From: Oreochromis niloticus
Lineage: Eukaryota > Chordata > Actinopteri > Cichliformes > Cichlidae
DNA length: 64,000 nucleotides
Direction: 5' to 3'
NCBI RefSeq assembly: GCF_001858045.2
Contig: NC_031983.2
Coordinates: 28,373,674-28,437,673, forward strand
The position numbers were made by a program, and so were the translations under genes. Shown one piece after another: positions 37,661 through 49,400 of the stretch. The notes beneath the pieces are model-generated. The model ran no database searches. It was given only the letters and a program-made list of their open reading frames with translations, and was not told where the DNA came from. Numbering within the stretch: the stretch's first letter is position 1; each line of letters starts with the position of its first letter.

Positions 37661-40615
37661 CTGATTATCTTTTGTCATTGTGCACATATTTGAAACATTT
37701 TTTGATCTTTCTACCCTCCGCTCAATTGCTTCAAGATTTGTTTTTATTAAGAAATTTTTATTAGAGTTGCAGAATGCCCAGGCATGCATGGCCACGACAT
37801 CCACAGCCCCAGATTTGGGCAATAGTTTGTGGTTTCACTGGGCTTGTAGCAGCTCATACTTGTACAAATAAGAGTGAATTGCAGACACAAACATCAACAG
37901 ACAATGATTCACATGAGCGAGTAGCCAAACATAATCTTTGGTGGTGACAAAGTATGAACCAGACTCCTCTGATGTCTGATATCATCTTTACCTGCGAGGA
38001 TCATATCATGATGGTATGATCAGATTAGGCCACGGGCAGGCTGACTAAGTGGACCTCTGCTCTGCTGCCCGGGATCCCCCCACCTCTCCTGCACGCTCTT
38101 GCATGGATTTGTCTGTCTGAGCCGGATTGTTCGGGGTCGCGTGGTGGTTGTGTAAATATTCACTCGCTACGGGTGGGAAGAAAGCTCCGAGGGATTTTCC
38201 ATGACTTGCTCTGGTGAATGAAGCATGCCTTGCCAAACAAACGCAGCATCCTCCTCTCCGCGCAGACAGGGGGAATCACTGAGGTAGCATCACCAGGGAC
38301 ACCAAGCTTCCATTCATCTTTGTTGTTGCTTCCACCGCGGATTTCTGTCACAACACCCACAGCAGCGATTTTCCATATGATGCCGTTGTTTGTTTGGATG
38401 GCAATTGTTTCCTACTGATGTCATCTGGAGCTGGGCCACGGGGAGCAATTATCTGTCTGTTTTTGAAATAAAACTTGCGCCGGATTAAAGCATCAAACTC
38501 ACCAGATGCGATTCCTAACCGCGCCATCCCAAAGTGAATAACTGCGGTCACAAAAGCAGCGGTTATCGTGTAATTTATCATTATAATATTATAGTATATC
38601 ATATAACAACCGCTGCTGAGTATACAAAGCAACATGGTTACTGCACTTAAATATGTGTATCCCTGTCATCTAACTTTTCCACTTTGATGGGAGAGTTTGA
38701 TCAATTTCATCAAGGGGCAGATTTCAGTTAAACAAGATTCATATGCAAAAAAATCTGTGGCTGATCTGAAGTAAACTGAGCTTCTGTCCAGCAGCAGCTG
38801 CATTAGCTCCCATCAGGAGATGGGGCTCATAAATAACCATCTCCTTCACTGAGTTTAACCCATCTGCATCTCCTTGGCGCGTAGCCAGCGTTATACCTCT
38901 GTGCAGCCACACTGAGGGAAGGAATCATCACGAATGCCATCATCTGATTTATGAGTCTGGGGCTCGATGTTGACCTGGGTATGATAAGACCAAAATATGG
39001 AAAGCAGACAGGAGGGATTTCAGGGGGAAAGGTGTACTTTTTAATCTTCTGCTTCTGCTCACAACCAGGTGTGGTGAAATTCTCCTAAAGCTATAAATCC
39101 TCTTAGCCCTCTCCCATACCAAGTGCTTCTTTCCTCCCAGCTAATGTAAAACCGAATGCTTTGCTGAACCTAAGCTGTCTGTCAGTGAAGGACATTAGGC
39201 AGTCGTCAGGCCTGACGCATAGTAAATGCATGACATCATGGGCACCGCATGCGCTCCCGACGGATCGTCTGTTTTCATAGCATGACCCACGACACAGCAG
39301 GGTCAGCGAGGGTCATTTACTACGACCTTTATGTGTGGAGTTATCCCAGGCACAGTTAAAACATGCAGTAAAAAATGTATTAACAAGAAGTTATTAAAAT
39401 GGCAGCTTTTCCATTTCGATGCATCAACATTTCATCCTGTAACTTTGTTAAAATGCTCACGGGTGCATTTATTTCTAATATCACCTCTCTGTATCATGAG
39501 AACTGTCGACTTTATTGGCAATATTAAATGTTAAAGAAACAAGACAAATGTAGCTTTTTATGGCTCCAGCCTGAACTTTGAGACCATCTTTATTGTGATA
39601 CCAAGACTGCCATCTAGTGTTTGCCATTCACAACTGCAGCTTTGGGGCTTTTTATGGAACAGCTTTCAGGTTATTGTGATTGCAACTGGTGAGGTTTACG
39701 TAAGTTTAGGTTAAACTGCTGTAAGCTCCTGGTGTGCTGCCACAGTCCAGTCAGTTTGGATTATATAATGACTAAAAATAGCAACATATGTGAGCATTGG
39801 TGGAAAAAGCACAAGAGCATGCAGACACTCTAAGGATATGTAATGTGCTGCACAAAAATGGAACGACAGGAGCTTTACCTTTAGCTTGGGAGGAATTAAG
39901 GCAAGGAAAGTATTTATGAGATCTTCTCACAGGCTGCACAGCCAAAAGCTGAAGGTCCAGATGTGAGTCGACTTCCTTTTTGTGCAACATCTAATGTTCT
40001 GCTTTCCATGTCTGCTTTTACTTATGAACCAAAAAGCTTTATTGTCCCTGGAGGGAAACCAGTTTGCCAATGAGCCTTTCAAAAAATATTTTACATAAAA
40101 CCAGACGTGCATTTCCATTAACATGCAAAAAACTGTGATACAATATTAAAAGAAAGAATGTCACCAAGTGTGAGGTCAAAGGTCACGTTCAGCTTCAGAT
40201 TTATGCGATCCAGTAAGTGTTAAAGTGGTGTGAATTTTTGCCACTATAAAACAGATCAGCAGAAAGTTTAGAGAGTTTATGTTGCGCAAACTTAAACATG
40301 CTTTTGGTCTGAGATACAGTAACAATTATTTTAATGATACCATCAGTAACGTCAAACATGGTTACTTCCCATTTCTAAATGTACCTGCAAACTCAGTGAG
40401 GTGAGTGCTGCTTCACTCCAGCAGGTTATTAAACTGAATATCAACAGGGATTAAAAACATTAAAGCTACAAGTCAGACTCTTGCTGGGAGTGCTGCAGCG
40501 CCGTACAATAATCCCTTTTTAGCATTTATATGACTCTGGGCAGCTCAGTACGTCTGCATTTTCTGCCAACAGAGACACAACAGGGCATGTGTGCAAATGA
40601 GGGAAAAACATCACC
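37661..40615. other. Non-coding stretch downstream of cd109
   Basis: No exon or RNA gene was recognised. This is the 3' flank of cd109, past its candidate poly(A) signal. Confidence 0.5.
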
Positions 40616-40922
40616 TTTATTTTTCTGTTTGCGACTATCGGCTACAGCATTCGCTCATTTAATGGTTCATTTTCATAGTAGCTTTAAAGAAGCTTTAAAT
40701 GGAAATGTGTCTGTTTTAGATGTGTTAGATAAAAAGAAATGTAACACGTTTCCACAACCAGTAATTTCATATTCGCATCTTTACAAAAAAGAAGACATTG
40801 TTAACAGCAGAGAGCACAGAGCACTAAACAAAAGAAGAGTCCACTGAGTAGAACAAGGCCAAAATGAGTTTTGTATGAAAGACACATATATATATCCAGT
40901 GCATATGAACGTGTGCATCCAG
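40616..40922 (-). promoter_or_regulatory. cd109: cd109 3' UTR with candidate poly(A) signal
   Basis: The minus strand has AATAAA at 40621-40616, about 300 bases past the stop codon. It is the first clear canonical hexamer I noticed downstream of the gene. The true cleavage site would lie some 10-30 bases further on. No transcript evidence is available. Confidence 0.5.
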
Positions 40923-42962
40923 CTAACTGACTAAAAATAGAAAAACAGTGAGTCCGAGAAACAGGCAGCTGAAGCTGTAGGCAGCCATCGACTGAGCGGA
41001 CACGGTGATGGTGATTCCAGGCCTGCAGAGATCACAGTTTGCACCACAGAAGAAGCAGGCGTCCACGCCGGGCAGAACTCGTGAATTGTACGTGCTCATC
41101 GCGTTTCTCGCTGAAATTAAAAATATGATCATTGACATTATTTCTTTTTTTTTTAAAAACTACACTACAGTATTCACAGTCGTACTCACTTGGCTCATAG
41201 TAGTCGTAAACGTGCACCACAGCGTCGTGCACGCGGGCCACTTTGTAGTTTCTGACGAGGGGAAGGTTGATACAAACCTCTGACTTGTTGAGCTGCAAAT
41301 GACACCAGAATAATGTCACTACGTACGTGATGTCATCTGATTCCTGCTATTTTATCAACATGCATTTTCATTTAATGTATGAAATCAGTGCCGGTGAAAC
41401 ATTGCAGGGCAAATGTTTGAAGAAACAAAACACAACATGTTTCCTGCTTCCTTTAGATGCTCCAAAGTAACAGAAACTGCTTCCTTACAATGTAGTTTGA
41501 ATTATAACGGGGGCGTGTTCATGCCGATGACCTGACAAGGGGTTAATATCACACCCAAATAATACGCATAGAGCGGGTTTTAAAGTTTCATACTGATTGC
41601 TGTTTATCTGCTTCAAACACTTACTGAATCCAGGTACAGGATGACTTTCTCAGGTGCCGTCTCCACCTTCCTGATAACAGCTGATTGGACAGCAGCCTCA
41701 GGAGAGAGCGTGAATCCGCTGAGCAGGGCTACATCCAATATAACCATACCTGTGTGAGGTATCAGCTGACTGTCCTTTAATCTGGAGAGCACAAAATTTC
41801 CAGAGTGTTTAACATGCATGGTAACCAAATACTGATAAATCTTGTCTGCGTAGGTTCTCAGTCACCCAGCTCATAGTAATGGATGTTTCACCTCGAAATG
41901 TCTTCAAGAAACTTAAAGAGTCACTTTTGTTTTCAAGCTCCTTAGATAAATCGTCTTCTCTTACCCGCTTCCTTTAGGGGTCGCCACAGCATCGGCCTCC
42001 ATCTCCCCCGTCACACTAACCCTCTGCATGGTCTCCTTCACTACATTCATGAATATTCTGTGAGGTCTTCCATCGTCCACTATCCCTCCTCTGCACATGT
42101 CCAAACCATCTCAGCTGTGCCTTTCTGACTTTAACTCAGAAGAGCCAAATCTGATCTGTCCCTCTGATGTACTCCTTTCTAATCCATCCTTTCAGGCTGG
42201 GTTAACCAAATAAAGATAAATACAGGCATAAACAATCAAAGTACACTGAAACATACTGTCCATGTGTGAACCGCTCACCTTGTGCATACAGACAACATCA
42301 TGTGATTGCGGTCGCCACCATCAGCAGCATCGATGCGTAATGAGAAAGCTTCCTCGTCCGCGGCTTGCTGTTGGTTCTCTGAAAAAGTTTCCCTCTCCAA
42401 GTGGTAAAAGACGTTCAGCTGGAGTGATTCATGGAAACAGTTACAAATGTTTGATTATCGATTAAAAGCTGAAGTATACAGTTAAAAAAAACCCCCACAT
42501 CTCATACAAAAACTAACAGCACAACCGAGAGATTAACCTTTCACCACCGTTCTCCTCTCAGTGATTTTATCTGCAGTGCAGACAGATGCTGTCTGCATCC
42601 CAGATGTTAATTGCTTGGGCTCCATTACGATGCTGCATTTGCATACAGCATTTTCATTTATTTAGCATTTATAATGCACAACGTTGTGCTGAGTGAAGCT
42701 ATCGCGCACAGCTGCTGCTGCAGTTTATTCTGCTCGTGCGCTGGCGGTTAAACCGTCTGTCGAGCTCAACACGATGGAGGAAACATTCCTGATGTGTAAG
42801 TTCCAGTTTCTAAGCAGGTCTGTGCCTTACAAATAATTGATGAAATGGAATGGAACCACAGCGATACACAGAAACAGAGAAACCGTACAACTGCACCTGA
42901 AATGTGGCAAAGCCTCTGCCTTCTATGTATATTTGTAGATGCAGATCGTTTTCAGCAGGAAT
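40923..42962 (-). CDS. cd109: cd109 exons 29-33: C-terminal MG domain and GPI signal
   Basis: Exons 42962-42897, 42418-42279, 41781-41625, 41292-41190 and 41110-40923. Exon 31 encodes DVALLSGFTLSPEA and KVILYLDS; exon 32 encodes VCINLPLVRNYKV and VYDYYEP, close to human CD109. Exon 33 has a cysteine cluster (VDACFCGANCDLCRPG) and ends in about 20 hydrophobic residues (AAYSFSCLFLGLTVFLFLVS) with no cytoplasmic tail, as expected for a GPI-attachment signal. The stop codon is at 40925-40923. Exon 30 has no Arg-rich furin site where human CD109 has RRRR. Confidence 0.92.
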
Positions 42963-45900
42963 CTGAGAAACATGAAATGAAAATTGGTGATTAAATAAAT
43001 TTCAGTTATTGTACATATCAACCATCAAACGCCAGGTAATGGATGCACCTCTTGGCTTTGATATGTTCGATAGTTGGTGGAGTTGATTTGAAACAGTGAT
43101 GAAGATTCTGGAGAAGACACATTGACCATGAGGTTGATGGCACTGGCACCGCTGAACGCTGCGTAGGAAGCCAGAGCCTGGAGAGCTACTACTGTGTCCT
43201 GAGGAAGGAAACGGAAAATGTAGCCATCGTGGATAAATATCAACTTTTGGGGCAGAATGTGGGAATAAATGTGAGAATCCATGGCGGAGCTGAAATATGC
43301 TATATATCTGTACACAGGTGAGAATCAGTAAGAGAAAAAGAGTTTTGTCTCACCTGTGTTGTTCCGTAGCCTCCTAGATGGTTTCTCTGCGTGCTTAACC
43401 ACTTCATTTGTGTAATGCCATCAAAGAGAGAGCCACGTCTGATGTGAGCTAGCAGCACATACGAGGCCATCTCGATCTGTGCTGAGGGCAGCTTCTGGTT
43501 ATGTGGCCTCAGGCCTGCAGACGAGCTCCACATCATCACTCCATCTAAGAGAATAACCACAGGCTAACTGACACAGCCATCATATAAGCAGGTAAGTAAA
43601 GGATGGGATGTTGTTGCTTTTGTTTCTATAAAAGCTTCAGGTAGAAAAAAGGCTGAGTCACCGATGTAGTCCGCTCTCTTGCTGAGCTGAGTCAGTGCGG
43701 TGAAAGAGACGGGACTGCTGACCAAAGCTAAAGCGTAAGCTGTCAGACACAGGCTGTAGTTACTGATCACGCCACTGGACACTTTGTCCTCCAGGTACTT
43801 TCTGGCCAGAGACACACTGTCTTTGTGTATCTCCTTCATACAGAGAAACCAATACAGTATTATTAGCATCCAACATCCTGTCCATTTAAATATCAGGTTC
43901 TAGGAAAGCTTAAAAATAGATTTCTCCCCTAACTCACTGTGTAGTTTTCGTCCTGCAAAAGTGCGATAAGGACATAAGCCGTCAGCGCCACCGGGCCCTT
44001 ATCCAGCCCTCCCTGCATCTCGGTGTGGATCAATCTGCCCACCTCACTGAACTCCCCTTGGGGCCCCTGGCGTTTTAAGAGCCAAGACACGGCCCTGTCC
44101 AGGACATTCTGGTCTATCTTCATGTAGCGCTGAGCCTGGAGGAAGCAGCGCAGCACAAAGGCTGTCAGCCTGGATCCAGAGAAAGAAGAGAGGAGAGGTG
44201 AGGGGAGAAGGAGCATCAGCAAACTTACGATTTTAGAGAAAACATTTATGAAAATGGACCACACGGGTGACCTTACCATGTGCTGCCAGAGGTGTCGCTG
44301 TTTCCAAAAGCACTGAAAGAACCGTCTTCGCTCTGGTAGGACAACTGTCTCTGATAACCTTACAGCGAAAAAGCAAAAAGGCTTGTGACAAACCCCTTAA
44401 TGCGCTCAGAGAACCTTAAATTTAACACTCAATTATCACTCAGAAGACCTTCTTATATATTGTAACAACTAGTACTCCAGGTCAGTGATCTTTATGAACG
44501 GCCATCTAACCTTCCATCATGTAAGCTAGAGCCTTGCTCCTGAGCTCTTGATCATCCTGGTTTGAAGTGGCCAGGTACTGAATAACATATACACTTGGAG
44601 CAAAGTGGATCATGTTCTGTTCCCCACATCCAAGCGGCAGCTGAACCAGTGAATCCAAGTTGTTGATGGACAAAGCCAGGATGTCGCCTGCAAGAAGCAG
44701 CAGGACAGAAGACGGAAAGATTTAACGGATGAACAACATGTTTGTTTTTGAGCAATTTGAGCAGGAAGGTGAGACAGGAATGGGAACAGAAAGTGTCTCT
44801 TTCACCAGACGAGCGTTCAAATTCTGCAAGACGAAACGTTTATCCTGCAGCTGACCATCAAGACAAGCACCGAACCTGAAATCTATAACTGAGGAAAATC
44901 CCGACGCTTGCTTTTCTGCTATGATACAGGCCTAATTGACTCAAAGTAAACACACTGCATGCACGAACAATAAGAGGACAAACAGCAGACTTACCAACCA
45001 GTACCACACGGGCCCTCTGACTGCCGGGCACCACATTTGGGGGGAAGGAGAAGGAGAGGGCTGTGGATTTGCTCCGTTTCTCCGGTTCCATCTCCAGGAA
45101 CAGCGTCTGAGAGAAGTACTGTTCAACTCCCTCGGGCTTCAGGAACATGGAAGCATTTCAGTGTTATGATAGGAATAACTTTTTTGTACCATTCTCAATA
45201 ATTACAAAAGCACATCTTGTAGCGACATCATGTTGCAGGCACCGTCCTATGTTCAGACATTTCTCTGCTTTGTCATACCTTCACCATCACTCTGCAAACA
45301 AGACTGTCTGAGGCCTCTGCAGACACGGCATCCACAGATATCTCCACCTCACCCAGAGCCAAAGGCCTCACAGGGAACAGAGCTGAAGCAGAGGCGTGAC
45401 TCTCTACGGTGACTTTCTGAGCACTGATAACAGACGCATCCTTTCGGTGTGTCAGAACAAACTCAAAGGACTTGCTCTGTGCTAGCAGCACGATGACCTA
45501 CATATGCAGAGAAATGTATGACAGCAAAGCACAATCTTTAAAAACAGGGAAAATATGCCGCGCCAGAAATGATGGAAGTGAGCAATAATTCATGCGACAA
45601 GGAGAGACTCGGATCTCTGTCGATAAATGTCAGATTATTTACTAAACTCAGCCTTATTCAGCTACAATGTACCACAAAGTGCGTCCTACATACATCCATC
45701 TCCTGCTCCAAGTGGTTGATGATCTTCACTTCCAACACAATCTGCTCTCCTCTGATGAGGAGTGATGGGACGCCCAAAGACAAGGAAAAATCTTTGGAGA
45801 CAGTCAGCTGTCGGTGGAACAATATAAGCGAGAGTTATTAAGAAGGTCGGGGAAGATAACTCCTCAGCATCTCAGTTCGTAAACCTCCTCATTCGTAAGA

Positions 45901-46440
45901 GAAGGAAACATGAATACCAGCAATGTGAAGTGTTTTGTTACCTTTTGTGGCACAAGAGCGAAGCCCAAGCCCAGGTTCTCTGACATCACCAGTGCCAAAG
46001 CTCCCATAGAAGTAATGCCATCTGGAACGAGTATTTTCTCACTTGTCCAAGTCCTGTCGCTGAGAGAAACCGGAAAAAGCAGCAATATTCAGTGAACTAA
46101 TGGATCAAATGACTCACCTTCCCCTCTCAGCCCTTACCTAACATTAGTGTCCAACCACAGCAAAGCTTCAGCACCGTCCATCCAGTGGTGCCAGTACTCG
46201 TGCACCTCTAAGGCATGTCCTTCTGAAAGCAATCCCAGAAAATGGATGAGATTGTATTTATAGCACTGAAAATGTGGAGTCATGTCAGTATCGTACATAA
46301 CTACAAAAGAATTGCCATTTTACCATTTTTAGGTCCAGGCTGGTTTTTCCTGTATAATCTTGTATTGGTCAGGATGTTAAGATCACAGTCCTGTGGTGGG
46401 ACAGGAAGAGGAAAAATGGTAACAATGAATCTGTTTGGGT

Positions 46441-46480
<40 letters not shown>

Positions 46481-49400
46481 ACAGGCTGTCAGAGCTTTGG
46501 AGGTGAGAAAAGGTGACGCTTTGTTTCCTCTATTGCAGCGATCCATAAGCCTCGGGTCCTGCATCCAGAGCATTAAGGTTACCAGCTCTTAGAAACAGGA
46601 GTCACCTCCTAACAAAGCACACAGATATGTTATATCCGGACGAGCCGGTTTAGCGATCACTTTTTCAATTTCCATGCAGTATCTAACTGGGAACAGTGTG
46701 CCAGGGGACTGCGGTGACTGGGAGAACAAAATGAAGGAAATCCTGTGGTATATAAAACAGATGACTTTCTGATGAAGGTTCACAGGAGCTCACGTTTCAC
46801 AGATGAATTTTAAGCTTTTGTCTGCAGACATAATCCACATTTACACAGAAACAAGCATGTTTACTGCAGTCATACCCCTTCCTCTTTAAAGTTCACATCA
46901 GGCTGCAGGGCGTCATCCTGTGTCCCCATTACTGTGACTGCCAGCTGAGACCTGGATTCAAGACCGGTCACAGTCAGCGATACCTGCTCACCTGGCTGGG
47001 CCCTTTCACTGCTCCAGTTTAATGACACCTGAGGAGAGCGTGAACACAGAGTTCGACACAGGATGAAGAGGATTACTGTTGGGAATTCATTAGAGCAATA
47101 TAACAAAACAAGTTACTGTACATAGCTGTCTTGACTGATGGATATTTGTGCCGTGTCGCTGATAATCTCGCCGTCAGACAGGATGCAGTAAACGGTGACA
47201 CAGGCCGCGGGGGCCCAGGACAGCGCTGGGGTCAGAGAGAAGGACGAGGAGTTTTGGGTCCCAGCAGCAACCACTTGACCTTTAGAGCTCACCTACAAAA
47301 TACATGCATTTATAAATCATTGTTGGGTAAAAGAGGTGTCACGTACAGGTGCACAACTTCCTGTAACGGTGTTTAAACATACACATAGTACTCAACACAA
47401 CAAAGGCACAGAAAATCCAAGGAAATTATTTACAGTTAGGAGCTCAGACACTTACATGCTGGCCACTGTAAGATTTTCTTAGGATTCATAAGATAAATTT
47501 TACTTTACAATATGTTGCATTTTGTCCTTAATGCAGAAAAGATGCAGAAAATAAAATGCACACACTGTGTATTTAATCAAACATACCACAAAGTGAAGCT
47601 TCGTTAGGTTAAAGGTGCTCTCTACATTTATCTGCAAAGATAATCCAATCTGAAATTAAATAAATATAGTTACATTCTGGATACATGCAGTTGTGATATA
47701 TTAAAAATATTAGACTTTGTATATAATACCTGTGCAGATGTGTTGCCAGGGGCGATCTGAATATATGAATCACTTGGAGAGGAGAAGTTGTTGGAAATCT
47801 TCAGAGTCTCCTCAATGGACTGAAATCCGGCCTAAAAATCAGTATTTATAGCAGTAAGATAAAGAAAATGTGCACTTATGACCTGATGTTCTCCATCTTT
47901 CTTTGTTCTTTTGAAAACATGAAAACATCAGAGGTCGTGTTTTTAATTTAAGTCGTTTCTCTTAAATTTAATGTAATCATCTATGCTACTGAAACTCTTC
48001 AGCTTACAAGCAACAAAAGTACAGAACTGTGATTGTTCTGGAAGTCCACCTTTGCGTGTTGGAGAATAACATTACTGACCTGAATAAAGAGCATCACAAC
48101 TTGAGCCTGTAATTTAAACCTGATGCGGACGTCCCCGTCCTCAGACACAGGAAGTGTCAGAGCTGTGGGTTCTGCCTTTTTCACAGACGTTATCTGACTG
48201 ATTCGAACCACAGCAGAGTGCTTTAGATCCACTGAGCTGAGCGGCTTTCTGTCGTATCTTGAGATCCTGAGCTGTGAAGTCCAAACAGAGGAGGCACTAA
48301 TACTGTGTCGAAAAAGCTCTGACATTGTGATTTATGATAATAATGATAATAATAATAATAACTCACGTTTGTATAGAAGTGTAACGACGGCTTTAGTGTG
48401 GGTGGAAAATCGTGGAATGTGAGCTGGAATGTATTCTGCATCAGGTGGACTTTCACGGTTTTGTTCACTTTAAACCCTTAAGAAAGAATATTATGTTGTT
48501 TGGTGAACTTATAGTTATTATACTTGCAGCAACGCTGGTTTATTAAAATGCGTCATACCTGTGGTGCTGTCATTAACAGACACAGTAACGTGCACAGTGG
48601 TACGACCGTCACTGCTAACTGATGAAGTACGCAGAGCCTGGAGTTGGTCATTGCTGAAGAAAAACTGTGTGGATCCGTAGAACTGAAAGAGAAGGTTAAA
48701 GATGACGGATAGTGTCTCTTATAGTTTCTATTCCTGTTTCAGTTTATGATTAAAGATATAAAAAACTGAAGAAACGGGGACATCAAGAACTTCACCTCTT
48801 TAGTTTGCATAGCAGAGGTCGTGTTGCTCATTGCAGACTCCAGAGAAACAACTAATGTTCCACGTAAGGGTCGTCCACCGCGGTACCTAAATGGAAAAAC
48901 ACACTAATACTGCACACTTGCTTCACTTATATGTATGAAAATGTGATATTGTGAAATGGTCCAGATGAGCTCACAGTGCTCTCACTGATCCTGAGACGTC
49001 ATCTCCAGCAAGGACGTGTGACGGCGTCTTGATCAGAACGTCAAAGCGTGGGCGCTCTGCGAGACAGGATGGTCATTTTGGCAGATTTACCATCTCAGTT
49101 CAATCCTACTTTTGATACCAAGTACAAAGCACTGCAGAAGTGGATACTGGGAAAATTACACGCTGATCTGAGATTCAAGAAAAAGAGTAGAAGACGTCAG
49201 CGAGTGGTGTGACAGGAAGAGTCAAAGGATCGCCAAAGGGAACAGAAGTTGCCATTTGGGAACTGTGACTTTATGTCAAGTCATTTAGAAAATGTAGAGC
49301 TGAAGTATGTGGTGATTCTACAGCAGGGGTGTCAAACATAAAGCCCGGGGGCCAGAATCGGTCCGTCAGAGACTACAGTTCACCTGACAGGATGGAAAAT

